In this document: piece by piece, positions 1 to 8,764 of the stretch
Numbering within the stretch: the stretch's first letter is position 1
Layout of the letters: every line of letters starts with the position of its first letter
Assembly: GCA_905234765.1 (NCBI GenBank)
Contig: CAJOIF010000011.1
Span: 14,045 to 78,044 of the forward strand
Source: an uncultured Bacteroidales bacterium
Lineage (GTDB): Bacteria > Bacteroidota > Bacteroidia > Bacteroidales > F082
Direction: 5' to 3'
Length of the DNA: 64,000 nt
Position numbers and translations under genes: made by a program
Notes under the pieces: model-generated
Seen by the model: the letters and a program-made list of their open reading frames with translations, nothing else
Told to the model about the DNA's origin: nothing
The model's database searches: none

Positions 1-300
1 TTCAGCAACGAGGAGGGAGCCATTGCGAAGTTCTTCGTAACTGCGGTTACATACGCAGCAGCCATATATGCCTCGAACATTCTCACATCGCTAATCGAGA
101 AAGAACCTTTCAAATGGGGAGAAAGCCTTTTGGTGATTTTAATCATTGTTGCTCTAATAACAGCGGTTTATTTCATCACGAGATTTCTCGCCTATCGAAC
201 CAAAATCTTCCCAAAAACCGAGAACCGTGAAGGCATCCATGGTGTGAGCTTTATCTTTCTTATGATTCTCGCCATTATTTTGCTTTTGATTTTCGCTTAA
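1..300 (+). CDS. Membrane protein, C-terminal fragment (5' end outside window)
   Basis: Frame 1 is open from the first base to the TAA at 298-300 and gives 99 residues. The fragment has two clear hydrophobic stretches (about residues 43-60 and 83-99) and a third, weaker one near residues 11-30, separated by charged loops. The protein ends inside the last hydrophobic segment (LLLIFA), so its C-terminus sits in or at the membrane. No family motif is recognisable in what remains. The clean reading frame and stop ahead of the purB promoter make it a real gene end rather than a chance ORF. Function is unknown. Confidence 0.6.
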   Translation, partial: FSNEEGAIAKFFVTAVTYAAAIYASNILTSLIEKEPFKWGESLLVILIIVALITAVYFITRFLAYRTKIFPKTENREGIHGVSFIFLMILAIILLLIFA

Positions 301-329
301 AGCAAAGCAGTTTTTTCAGACTAAACCGA

Positions 330-367
330 AAAAGTATCGCAAAATGTCTTATTTTTGCGATACTTTT
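330..367. terminator. 15-bp palindrome overlapping the purB promoter
   Basis: AAAAGTATCGCAAAA (330-344) is a perfect inverted match to TTTTGCGATACTTTT (353-367) around an 8-nt loop. As RNA it is a GC-core hairpin flanked by A and U runs, fitting a terminator for the upstream membrane protein gene. The purB -7 element lies inside the loop and right arm, so it could also be an operator. Confidence 0.5.
350..357 (+). promoter_or_regulatory. -7 promoter element for purB (TATTTTTG)
   Basis: TATTTTTG followed by C matches the Bacteroidetes TAnnTTTG -7 consensus, 26 bp before the purB ATG. It lies within the palindrome at 330-367. Confidence 0.6.
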
Positions 368-383
368 CATTTAACGACATACC

Positions 384-1730
384 ATGAACTTAAATCCCTT
401 AACCGCCATATCGCCCATCGATGGGCGCTACCGTTCCAAGACCGCAGAGTTGGACGACTTTTTCAGTGAATTTGCCCTCATCCGCTACCGTGTGATGGTC
501 GAGGTGGAGTATTACATCGCCTTGTGCGAACTGCCCTTGCCCCAACTCGAAGCCTTCGACGGCGACTACGACGACCTGCGTGCTCTGTACGAGGAGTTCC
601 AACTCGAAGACGCACTGGAAATCAAGGAAATCGAGAAAGAGACCAACCACGACGTGAAGGCCGTGGAATACTTCCTAAAACGCCGCTTCGACGAGCTCGG
701 CCTGACCGAGTTCAAGGAGTTCCTGCACTTCGGCCTCACCTCGCAGGACATCAACAACACTGCCGTGCCGCTCTCGATGATGGAGGCGCACAAACTGCTC
801 ATCAAGCCCGCCTTGGAAGACCTCATCGAGAAACTAAATGACATGGCCAAGGAATGGAAGAACATCCCGATGCTGGCCAAGACCCACGGCCAGCCCGCCA
901 GCCCGACGCACCTAGGCAAGGAGATCTACGTCTTCGTGGAGCGCCTCAACGACCAGATGAAGATGTTGAACAGTGTGCCCTTCACGGCCAAGTTCGGCGG
1001 CGCCACAGGCAATATGAACGCCCACAAGGTGGCCTACCCCGATATCGACTGGCCGGCCTTCGCGAAGAAGTTCGTGGAGAAGAGCCTGAAACTCAAGCGT
1101 CAGCAGACCACCACGCAGATCGAGCACTACGACTACATGGCCGCCTACTTCGATGCCCTGCGCCGCGTGAACACCATCCTGATCGACCTCTCGCGCGACA
1201 TCTGGCTCTACGTCTCGATGGAATACTTCAAACAGAAGATCAAGGCTGGCGAGGTCGGCTCGTCGGCAATGCCCCACAAGGTGAACCCCATCGACTTCGA
1301 GAACGCCGAAGGCAACCTCGGCATGGCCAACGCCGTGCTCACCTTCTTGAGCACCAAGCTGCCCATCAGCCGCCTGCAACGCGACCTCACCGACTCCACC
1401 GTCACCCGCAACATCGGTGTGCCGCTGGCCCACACACTCATCGCCATCAAGTCACTGATGAAGGGTTTGGACAAACTTTTGCTCAACGAGGACAAGATCC
1501 GCCAAGACCTGCAACAGAACTACGCCGTGGTGGCCGAAGCCATCCAGACCATCCTCCGACGCGAGCAGATTGAAGGCGCCTACGAGCTACTGAAAGGTCT
1601 CACCCGCACCAACAAACACATCGACAAGGCCGCCATTGATGAGTTCATCAAGGGTCTGCCCGTAAGCAAGGAGATCAAGATGGAGTTGGCTGCCATCACG
1701 CCGGAGAATTACACGGGGTACAATTTTTAA
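384..1730 (+). CDS. purB: Adenylosuccinate lyase PurB
   Basis: 448 residues, the normal length for PurB. It catalyses two fumarate-releasing steps of purine synthesis: SAICAR to AICAR, and adenylosuccinate to AMP. The N-terminal ISPIDGRY block is typical of PurB. The fumarase/aspartase superfamily signature GSSAMPHKVNP is at about residues 292-302, with TSQDINNTA near residue 120 and the KTHGQPASPT histidine region near residue 167. The ATG at 384 follows a TATTTTTG promoter at 350-357. The ABC exporter gene starts 27 bp downstream on the same strand, so cotranscription is possible. Assignment is secure. Confidence 0.97.
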   Translation: MNLNPLTAISPIDGRYRSKTAELDDFFSEFALIRYRVMVEVEYYIALCELPLPQLEAFDGDYDDLRALYEEFQLEDALEIKEIEKETNHDVKAVEYFLKRRFDELGLTEFKEFLHFGLTSQDINNTAVPLSMMEAHKLLIKPALEDLIEKLNDMAKEWKNIPMLAKTHGQPASPTHLGKEIYVFVERLNDQMKMLNSVPFTAKFGGATGNMNAHKVAYPDIDWPAFAKKFVEKSLKLKRQQTTTQIEHYDYMAAYFDALRRVNTILIDLSRDIWLYVSMEYFKQKIKAGEVGSSAMPHKVNPIDFENAEGNLGMANAVLTFLSTKLPISRLQRDLTDSTVTRNIGVPLAHTLIAIKSLMKGLDKLLLNEDKIRQDLQQNYAVVAEAIQTILRREQIEGAYELLKGLTRTNKHIDKAAIDEFIKGLPVSKEIKMELAAITPENYTGYNF

Positions 1731-1757
1731 AGGTTTTTCGCGTTTGCGAATAGAGCA

Positions 1758-3602
1758 ATGCCGATGCCTATGGCCAAGAAAAAAAGCTTTTCCCGCGTCC
1801 TGAATTACGTCAAGCCCTATTGGGGCAGCATCGTCCTGAATCTGGTCTTCAACCTGATGACCATTTTCTTTTCGTTGTTCTCCTTCGCCTTGGTCGGGCC
1901 GTTCCTCACCTTATTATTCAAGGAAGGTGCGGTGGAAGTCATGGCCAAGCCCGAGTTTGCCTTCACGTCAGACTACCTGATGGGTTATCTCAACTGGTTC
2001 ATGAGCAGCCTCATCGCCGATGGAGGCAAATACCATGCTTTGGTGTTCATGTGTCTGCTACTGCTGGTGGCCTTCTTCTTCCGCAACCTCGGGCGTTTCT
2101 TCGCCTGCTACTTTATGGCCAACGTGCGCGTGGGAGCCGTCCACGACCTGCGCCGCGACGTTTACAACAAGATCCTCATCCTGCCCCTCTCGTTCTACCA
2201 CAGCCGGCAGAAAGGCGACACCATCGCGCGCATCACCACTGATGTGCAAGAGGTGGAAGTCTCGATTTTGAACTACTTGGAGATGCTCATCAAAGACCCG
2301 TTGACTATCTTGTTTTTTTTCCTTTTCATGGTAACACTCAGTCCTAAACTCACCCTTTTCGTACTGATTGTCTTGCCTTTAGCAGGACTCCTTATCGGCA
2401 AGGTCGGCAAAATGCTAAAGAAAGAGTCGAAGGAAGGTCAAACCAAGCTAGCAGGCATCATCTCCACCGTGGAAGAGACCATCTCGGGTCTGCGTATCAT
2501 CAAGGCCTTCAACGCCATACGTTATTCAGAAGACAAGTTTGAGGAACAAAACGCCGACTATACCAAGGTACTGCGTGGCATCCACCGCAAGCGCGACATG
2601 AGTTCCCCAATGAGTGAGTTCCTCTCCTCGGCTGTGGTAATTCTCGTGTTGTGGTTTGGCGGCAAACTGATCCTTGGTGGTGGCGGCGGTATCGATGCGG
2701 GCAGTTTCATCAGTTACATTGTCGTTTTCTCACAGATTATCTCCCCTGCCAAGTCGTTCTCGCAAGGCTACTACAACGTGCAGAAAGGTATCGCCTCGGC
2801 GGAACGTATCTTCGAGATTTTGGATGCAGAAGAAGTGATTACCGAGAAAGAAAATGCATTGGAAATCAAAGACTTCAGCGACAGCATCGAATACAAGAAC
2901 GTGCATTTCAGCTATGGCAAAGACGAAGTCCTGAAAGGCATCGACCTAAAGATTCCGAAAGGTAAGTTCGTCGCTCTCGTCGGTGAGAGTGGCGGCGGCA
3001 AATCTACCATGGCCGACCTTTTGCCACGCTTCTATGAAGTCGGAGAAGGCTGTGTCCGCATCGACGGCCACGACATACGCGACTGCAAAATCGGCGATTT
3101 GCGCGGCTTGATGGGTGTGGTGTCGCAAGAGACCATCCTTTTCAACGACACTGTATTCAATAATATCGCTTTCGGCATGGAGGATGTCTCGAAAGAGAAG
3201 GTCGTCGAAGCGGCCAAGATTGCCAACGCACATGAGTTCATCATGGAACTGGAACACGGCTACGACACCCTCATCGGCGACCGTGGCATGAACCTCAGTG
3301 GTGGTCAGCGGCAACGTCTGAGCATCGCCCGCGCCGTGCTAAAAAACCCGCCCATACTCATTTTGGACGAAGCCACTTCTTCCTTAGACACCGAAAGCGA
3401 GCGTCTGGTACAAGATGCCTTGGCCAAGGTGATGAGCCAACGCACTTCCATCGTCATTGCCCACCGTTTGTCCACCATCCAATACGCCGACGAAATCGTG
3501 GTCCTGCAAAAAGGCCAAATCATCGAGCGTGGCAGGCACGACGACCTCATCGCCCTTGGCGGCATCTACAAGAAACTCACGGATTTGCAGTCTATTGGAT
3601 AA
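1758..3602 (+). CDS. ABC exporter, fused permease and ATPase (MsbA/MdlB-like)
   Basis: 614 residues with an N-terminal six-helix type I exporter domain (about 1-340) and a C-terminal nucleotide-binding domain. Walker A GESGGGKST lies near residue 409, the ABC signature LSGGQRQR near 513 and Walker B ILILDEATSSLD near 532, followed by the H-loop IAHRLST. One polypeptide carries one membrane and one ATPase domain, so it should act as a homodimer. MsbA-type proteins flip lipid A or other amphiphiles; the actual substrate cannot be read from the sequence. Three in-frame ATGs (1758, 1764, 1770) make the start uncertain by four codons. The gene converges with the next one, with 3 bp between the stops. 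Confidence 0.9.
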   Translation: MPMPMAKKKSFSRVLNYVKPYWGSIVLNLVFNLMTIFFSLFSFALVGPFLTLLFKEGAVEVMAKPEFAFTSDYLMGYLNWFMSSLIADGGKYHALVFMCLLLLVAFFFRNLGRFFACYFMANVRVGAVHDLRRDVYNKILILPLSFYHSRQKGDTIARITTDVQEVEVSILNYLEMLIKDPLTILFFFLFMVTLSPKLTLFVLIVLPLAGLLIGKVGKMLKKESKEGQTKLAGIISTVEETISGLRIIKAFNAIRYSEDKFEEQNADYTKVLRGIHRKRDMSSPMSEFLSSAVVILVLWFGGKLILGGGGGIDAGSFISYIVVFSQIISPAKSFSQGYYNVQKGIASAERIFEILDAEEVITEKENALEIKDFSDSIEYKNVHFSYGKDEVLKGIDLKIPKGKFVALVGESGGGKSTMADLLPRFYEVGEGCVRIDGHDIRDCKIGDLRGLMGVVSQETILFNDTVFNNIAFGMEDVSKEKVVEAAKIANAHEFIMELEHGYDTLIGDRGMNLSGGQRQRLSIARAVLKNPPILILDEATSSLDTESERLVQDALAKVMSQRTSIVIAHRLSTIQYADEIVVLQKGQIIERGRHDDLIALGGIYKKLTDLQSIG

Positions 3603-3605
3603 ATC

Positions 3606-4970
3606 TCAATGCTGAATGGCCATCAGCCTGATGTATTTGAGTACCATGTCACACCAAACGGAATCGCCGGGGTATTGGTAACGGGCATTGCCTTTTGGAT
3701 CAGGAGTAAAGAGCGTTTCTCCATTGGGAGTGAGTGTAACCCAACCGCGTTCAGAAAGCTTATAAAACCCATCACCTTCCACTGCGTGAAGTACCGCTTG
3801 TGGATCCCACATCTTCTGCCCAGTATCGCAGTTGAGGAATTGATAAATCCACTTGATAGGATGTGTATCGGTCCAATTCATGTCGGCAATAACGGTTTCA
3901 GGACGGTAATCTAGCGGATCGCCCACCTCGCCAGGCGAAAAGAGGATGTCGACCTCCTTGGGAAGCAACTCGAAGAATTTCAAGGAGAAATCAATGGCGG
4001 CCTTGAAGTTGTAGTCGGGTTCGACAGCCTCGCCAAACACGCCTCCCATAGCGTAAATCTCCTTCACCTTGGTGCGAACCAATTCTACGCCATTCAATGG
4101 AGAGAACTCATCGGGGCCCGATTCCAGCAAGCGTGCCAATGAAGTCACGAACCCGATGGAAGCAATAGTCACCGAATGGTCAGGCTGCTCGCTGAGGAGC
4201 TTACGATAGAGCTTATAGCCTTCCATATAGGTGCCATCGTCGCCCACGCTGCGCTTGAACATCGGTTCAGCATCAGTGGTACGGGCATATGGGGCATTAT
4301 GGTATGTAATGAAGACATGCGGGGTCTCAACACCCTTCGTTTCCAACCCGATAGGAATATCAGGATAGCCATAGAAGTTGTTCATCATATCGACAATATC
4401 GGCATTGGCCTTGCCCATACGGTCCACCACTACGCCAATCAGCGAGCAGCGTTTCATATCCATGTATCGATACAACATCATAAGTGCAAACAGGTCATCG
4501 GTAGAACTACCCATATCGCAGTCGAGGATAATGCGGATGTCTTTCTGTTCATAGTTAGACCATACATTGATGCCTTTCGAGGTCACATACACCGTATGCT
4601 GGCCGTTCTCACGGGCGAAAGCCACGGCAGCAGCCAAACTGTCTTCAGGAAATGCGCGGTTGCTATCGAAGTAATATCTGCCGTTTTTGGGATTATACCA
4701 TCCACCTACCAGATTATTATGTGCACGAGCATGTTTGATCACAGAGGGAAGACTTTTGCGGTCAAAACTGTTTTGTGTTGCCTTGTAGGAAACAATCAAT
4801 CCTTCAGTGGGTTGACGCATTGTGTTGAGGTCAAGAGTGAATCCATCGGGATACATCTGTCCCATGGCATAAATGACATTTACGAGTTCTTTGTCTGACA
4901 ACTTCTCCTGAGCAAAACCGGGCAAAGCCAAAACAAGGAACAGCACGAGTAGGGTATTTACTTTTTTCAT
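3606..4970 (-). CDS. Secreted nucleoside hydrolase-like protein with extra N-terminal module
   Basis: 454 residues with a signal peptide (about 1-20, ending PGFA-Q). From about residue 146 it resembles inosine/uridine-preferring nucleoside hydrolases: the calcium-binding N-terminal motif reads D150-C-D152 followed by D158-D159, and later segments (GVVVDRMGK, ITYHNAPYA, IASIGFVTSL, IYAMGGVFG) follow the family order. Such enzymes cleave the N-glycosidic bond of nucleosides. Residues about 22-140 form a separate module (with GGWYNPKNGRYYFDS) that ordinary nucleoside hydrolases lack. Substrate is unknown, and a periplasmic or surface location is inferred from the signal peptide. The ATG at 4968-4970 follows a minus-strand promoter at 5012-5019. 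Confidence 0.8.
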   Translation of the reverse strand: MKKVNTLLVLFLVLALPGFAQEKLSDKELVNVIYAMGQMYPDGFTLDLNTMRQPTEGLIVSYKATQNSFDRKSLPSVIKHARAHNNLVGGWYNPKNGRYYFDSNRAFPEDSLAAAVAFARENGQHTVYVTSKGINVWSNYEQKDIRIILDCDMGSSTDDLFALMMLYRYMDMKRCSLIGVVVDRMGKANADIVDMMNNFYGYPDIPIGLETKGVETPHVFITYHNAPYARTTDAEPMFKRSVGDDGTYMEGYKLYRKLLSEQPDHSVTIASIGFVTSLARLLESGPDEFSPLNGVELVRTKVKEIYAMGGVFGEAVEPDYNFKAAIDFSLKFFELLPKEVDILFSPGEVGDPLDYRPETVIADMNWTDTHPIKWIYQFLNCDTGQKMWDPQAVLHAVEGDGFYKLSERGWVTLTPNGETLFTPDPKGNARYQYPGDSVWCDMVLKYIRLMAIQH

Positions 4971-5011
4971 GACAAATGATTTTAGTTAATACAATGATGG
5001 TTTTCGAATTA

Positions 5012-5019
5012 CAAAAATA
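5012..5019 (-). promoter_or_regulatory. -7 promoter element for the nucleoside hydrolase gene
   Basis: On the minus strand this reads TATTTTTG, 41 bp before the start at 4970. It is divergent from the amidohydrolase promoter 31 bp away. Confidence 0.55.
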
Positions 5020-5050
5020 GGGAAAATATATAAGCGACAAGAATATCCCG

Positions 5051-5058
5051 TATCTTTG
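5051..5058 (+). promoter_or_regulatory. -7 promoter element for the amidohydrolase gene
   Basis: TATCTTTG followed by C, a strong Bacteroidetes -7 match in the divergent intergenic region. Confidence 0.6.
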
Positions 5059-5122
5059 CCTCGATTTTTGGATTAAAACACACCCATCAGTGACCATGAA
5101 AATTTGCCTAAATCATTATACA

Positions 5123-6757
5123 ATGAGAACACCTATAAAACAAATAGCCATCATCCCCGCGCTCTGCGCCATAATCTTGACCCTTATGATCTCCTGCAAC
5201 AAAAAAACGCCCGTGGACCTCATCGTTCACAACGCCAACATTTACACTATTGACAATGCTTTCTCCAAAGCTCAGGCCTTCGCTGTGAAAGATGGGAAGT
5301 TCGTTGCCGTCGGCGATGAAGGAACCATCATGCGCCAATACGCTGCCAAAGAAACCATCAACGCCCAAGGCGACGCGGTGTATCCGGGCTTCATGGACGG
5401 ACACTGCCACTTCACGGGCTACGGCGAGAATCTCGTCCGCTGGGCCGATCTGAAAGGCTGCCAGTCCTTCGAAGAGGTCATTGAACGCCTCAAGGTACAC
5501 GACAGCCTCTACCCCGCCGAATGGCTCTTAGGTCGCGGCTGGGACCAAAACCTTTGGGATGTGGCCGAGTTCCCTGACAACACGAAACTGGCTGAGGTCT
5601 TCCCCAACAAAAAAGTCCTACTAACTCGTGTGGACGGTCATGCGGTGCTGGTCTCCAAGGAAGTGCTTGATCTGGCTGGCATTAACGAAAGCACAAAGAT
5701 GGACGGTGGCATGGCCATCATCAAGGATAGTCGCTGCACGGGTGTTCTGTTGGACAATCTTGCCGATGCCGCCAAGGCTTTGGTGCCTAAGATGGAGACG
5801 GCGTTGCGCGTTCAAGTCTTCTTAAAGGCACAAGAAAACTGCATGTCCGTTGGCCTGACCAGCGTCACTGACGCAGGATTGGACATTGCCTCTATTGAAC
5901 TGATTGACAGCCTACAACAAGCTGGACAACTCAAGATGCACGTCAATGCGATGGTCAATCCCGACGACGAGACGATGGACCACTTCATGCGTCAAGGCGT
6001 TATCGACAAGGCAAGACTCACCGTCAGGAGCGTGAAAATCTATGCTGATGGTGCTTTAGGCTCACGCGGGGCAAAACTGCTTGAGCCTTACACAGATGAC
6101 CCGTCGAATACTGGATTAATGGTAGAAAGCGACAACTTCTACCACCATGTCTGCCAAAAAGCCTTTGATGCCGGCTACCAAGTTTGCTGCCATGCCATCG
6201 GCGATGGCGGCGTACGACATATCTTAGACATTTACTCAGAATATCTGAAAGGCCAAAACGACCTCCGTTGGCGCATCGAGCACTCGCAGGTGGTGAATGA
6301 AGCCGACTTCCAGCGTTATGGTGAGTTGTCCGTCATCCCTTCCATCCAGACCACGCACTGCACCTCCGACATGGACTGGGCAGGTGAACGCCTCGGCGAA
6401 CGCATCAAAAACGCCTACGCCTACCAACGGCTGCTGCAACAGAACGGCTGGGTGGTCAATGGGACGGATTTCCCCATTGAGGACATCAGCCCTATCTATA
6501 CCTTCTATGCCGCTGTCGCCCGCAAGCACTTGGACGGCACCCCTATTGAAGGCTTCCAGATGGAGAACGCCCTGAGTCGCGAACAAGCCCTGCGTTCCAT
6601 CACCATTTGGGTGGCAAAAGGCTGTTTTTTAGAAAACCGTAAAGGCAGCATCGAAGTCGGGAAAGACGCTGATTTCGTGATCCTTGACCGCGACTTAATG
6701 ACGGTAGCGGAAAATGAAATCCCAGAGGCCAAGGTGAAGATGTGCCATATTTTTTGA
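5123..6757 (+). CDS. Amidohydrolase family 3 lipoprotein (YtcJ-like)
   Basis: 544 residues from the ATG at 5123. That start gives a compact lipoprotein signal with lipobox LMIS-C25; in-frame GTG 5090 and ATG 5096 are possible but add an unneeded extension. The amidohydrolase core has the metal-binding HxH in FMDGHCHF (H94, H96), later histidines in CCHAIGDGG and WRIEHSQV, and a C-terminal VNGTDFPIED block. This order matches the YtcJ-like group of metal-dependent hydrolases acting on C-N bonds. The substrate is unknown. It is probably anchored in the outer or inner membrane facing the periplasm. The stop converges with the beta-propeller gene, with 3 bp between them. Confidence 0.85.
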   Translation: MRTPIKQIAIIPALCAIILTLMISCNKKTPVDLIVHNANIYTIDNAFSKAQAFAVKDGKFVAVGDEGTIMRQYAAKETINAQGDAVYPGFMDGHCHFTGYGENLVRWADLKGCQSFEEVIERLKVHDSLYPAEWLLGRGWDQNLWDVAEFPDNTKLAEVFPNKKVLLTRVDGHAVLVSKEVLDLAGINESTKMDGGMAIIKDSRCTGVLLDNLADAAKALVPKMETALRVQVFLKAQENCMSVGLTSVTDAGLDIASIELIDSLQQAGQLKMHVNAMVNPDDETMDHFMRQGVIDKARLTVRSVKIYADGALGSRGAKLLEPYTDDPSNTGLMVESDNFYHHVCQKAFDAGYQVCCHAIGDGGVRHILDIYSEYLKGQNDLRWRIEHSQVVNEADFQRYGELSVIPSIQTTHCTSDMDWAGERLGERIKNAYAYQRLLQQNGWVVNGTDFPIEDISPIYTFYAAVARKHLDGTPIEGFQMENALSREQALRSITIWVAKGCFLENRKGSIEVGKDADFVILDRDLMTVAENEIPEAKVKMCHIF

Positions 6758-6760
6758 TCC

Positions 6761-8050
6761 TCAATACGCTATCTTGAAGATATCCACACAATTGCCGCCT
6801 TCTTTATCTCGACCCTGCGAAGTGGTATAAACGTATTTCCCATCCTTGGATATATCCAAACCAACGGGATATGAGTCGGCTGGAATGGTAACGACCGTTT
6901 TCATGGTCAAGGCATCGACCACAGTAAGGCAACTCCCAAAATTGCAAGCCGCCACTACATAACGGCCATCAGGAGTGATTTCAATGGTCCGAGTGCCCGC
7001 CCCGACCTTGCAATTCTCCCATTCCGTATATTTCGCCTTTTTATCCGCCATGGAAGCGACCGTATCCATAAACGCACCCAAAGAAGCGCGTTGCACATAA
7101 CCGCTTTTGTTGATACTCAGGTAGAGATAGTCGTTTCTGATGATTAAATGCCGAAGATTGGGCTTCATACCGTAGACCATACCAAGATACTCGGATTTAG
7201 CGACATCTATCACCGCAATACCGCCCTTACCACCCATACATCCAACCAGAAGATAATGACTATCTGGGGTAAACACCGTCCCACGAAGACATAATCCGCT
7301 ATTAATGTCGCGATTGACGGGAGTCTCAAGATCAAAATCCAACGTCAGCTTTTTGTCCACTTCCACACATGACACATAACGCCATTCAGAAGGAGACTCA
7401 CTACTGATATCGATAAAACCCACGGTGTTGTTTCCCCAATGGGTAACGGCGACATACCTGTTATCGGGCGAAACGGCAATCATTTTGGGCAACGGTCCCG
7501 TTTCCATCAAGCGGATGATGCTATCCATCTCTGTATCAATGACCGCCACCGCTGAGGGATCTTGGGCGTTGAGGTCGTAGCTGCGACGGTAATACGGCAC
7601 CCAAAGATACCGACCCTCATGCGAAAACGTACTTTCTACAGGTTTGCCGTAGAAAGTATTTAGCGAAGTCGTATAATGCGTGAACTCAAACAATCCAGAA
7701 GGTTTGCTCCACAAAGCTGAATCCGCTTCGTTGAACTTATGGCTGATGACCTTTAGCTTTTTGTTCGTTTTCGCATCATAAACCACCGTCCTGGCACCTT
7801 CCAACGAATTGACATAGTATTTGGTCCCATCAGGATGGATATTGACCGACTTGGGCGAACGGATGTCCCTGTCCAAAGTCAAGGTGTCCGAAGAAGCATA
7901 ATACTGTTTTTTCGACACCAAAGTGATGGTAAACGATCCATCGGCAGATTTTGCCGAACTACCCAAAGTGGGATGCACCACGTTTTGGGCATCCGCTAAG
8001 AGTGAGAATACAAAAAGCAGGGTTATAAGGCAAAACGGGCTCTTTTTCAT
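6761..8050 (-). CDS. Secreted YVTN-type beta-propeller protein
   Basis: 429 residues from the ATG at 8048-8050, which gives a good signal peptide (MKKSPFCL... ending LADAQ). An upstream in-frame Met at 8104 would overlap the NlpC gene and bury the signal, so it was not chosen. The mature protein has repeated blade-like segments with patterns such as VSPDNRYVAVTHWGNNTV, TPDSHYLLVGC, TPDGRYVVAACNFG and SKDGKYVYTTSQG, typical of YVTN/lactonase-like propellers of six or seven blades. No catalytic residues can be assigned, so it may be a binding or sensing protein. It follows the NlpC/P60 gene by 7 bp and is probably cotranscribed with it. Confidence 0.8.
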   Translation of the reverse strand: MKKSPFCLITLLFVFSLLADAQNVVHPTLGSSAKSADGSFTITLVSKKQYYASSDTLTLDRDIRSPKSVNIHPDGTKYYVNSLEGARTVVYDAKTNKKLKVISHKFNEADSALWSKPSGLFEFTHYTTSLNTFYGKPVESTFSHEGRYLWVPYYRRSYDLNAQDPSAVAVIDTEMDSIIRLMETGPLPKMIAVSPDNRYVAVTHWGNNTVGFIDISSESPSEWRYVSCVEVDKKLTLDFDLETPVNRDINSGLCLRGTVFTPDSHYLLVGCMGGKGGIAVIDVAKSEYLGMVYGMKPNLRHLIIRNDYLYLSINKSGYVQRASLGAFMDTVASMADKKAKYTEWENCKVGAGTRTIEITPDGRYVVAACNFGSCLTVVDALTMKTVVTIPADSYPVGLDISKDGKYVYTTSQGRDKEGGNCVDIFKIAY

Positions 8051-8057
8051 TTCAAAC

Positions 8058-8714
8058 TCAAGATTCAGGAAGGATACGGCAAGCGGTAATGTAACGCTTG
8101 GCATAATAGGTTTCGGTTGAGGTAGAAACGGTCACGCCCAATTTCACCGTAGCATGAATGAACGTAAAACGATGGTTGACAATATCGTTATCAACTACAA
8201 TGGCAACATGACCTATCTGTTTGGTTTTCTTGCGACCGCCATAAAACACCAAATCGCCTCTTTTCAAGTCCTCCGGTTTCTTGATCTCCATCCAGCCGTC
8301 CTTCAGTTGACCGTCTGCCGTCCGTTTCAATTCATATCCAAAATGTCCGAAAACATAGGAAGTAAAACCTGAACAATCAAACTTGTTAGGACCTTTCCCG
8401 GAAGGCACATACGGCACCTTCAGGAAACGCATGGCATAGTCAATAATGCTATCCGCCACGTTATGACTATAGCCAAAACCAAATTTGAACGGATTCAATG
8501 GTTCAAACATAGAAGAATCCCACGCCAGCAAAACTCTATCAAAGCGCAAGGCTTGCAGTTCCTCCACAGGATGAAGAGTATCTTTCCTAAATGCCACACT
8601 GTCGCTTCCACGTACCGATTTCGAAAACGTTGTGCATCCTTCTACAAAAACGAGTGAAAGCAATACGGAAAGAAACGACACGATAGAAACCAATGTCCTC
8701 TTTTCTTTTCTCAT
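8058..8714 (-). CDS. NlpC/P60 family cell-wall peptidase lipoprotein
   Basis: 218 residues from the ATG at 8712-8714. The signal peptide ends in lipobox FVEG-C27, so this is a lipoprotein. The catalytic domain fills the C-terminal half: Cys114 in FDCSGF, His169 in IGHVAIV and His187 in FIHA form the usual Cys-His-His triad. NlpC/P60 enzymes cut gamma-D-glutamyl-diamino-acid bonds in peptidoglycan stem peptides. The start codon lies only 7 bp after the -7 element at 8722-8729, so the message may be leaderless. It is first in a two-gene operon with the beta-propeller gene and divergent from the UvrA-like gene. Confidence 0.9.
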   Translation of the reverse strand: MRKEKRTLVSIVSFLSVLLSLVFVEGCTTFSKSVRGSDSVAFRKDTLHPVEELQALRFDRVLLAWDSSMFEPLNPFKFGFGYSHNVADSIIDYAMRFLKVPYVPSGKGPNKFDCSGFTSYVFGHFGYELKRTADGQLKDGWMEIKKPEDLKRGDLVFYGGRKKTKQIGHVAIVVDNDIVNHRFTFIHATVKLGVTVSTSTETYYAKRYITACRILPES

Positions 8715-8721
8715 GGGACGG

Positions 8722-8729
8722 CAAAAATA
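8722..8729 (-). promoter_or_regulatory. -7 promoter element for the NlpC/P60 gene
   Basis: The minus strand reads TATTTTTG then CCGTCCC and the ATG, leaving at most a nucleotide or two of 5' leader. Confidence 0.55.
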
Positions 8730-8738
8730 ATATTTTTT

Positions 8739-8746
8739 ACCTTTGC
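8739..8746 (+). promoter_or_regulatory. -7 promoter element for the UvrA-like gene
   Basis: TACCTTTG followed by C, 18 bp before the ATG at 8765. Confidence 0.6.
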
Positions 8747-8764
8747 AACGCAAAAAAAAGAGCC

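Noticed and set aside
5090..5122. GTG/ATG starts before the amidohydrolase signal peptide
   Set aside because: Starting at 5123 gives a standard lipoprotein signal; the upstream codons add an unlikely extension, although 5096 cannot be fully excluded.
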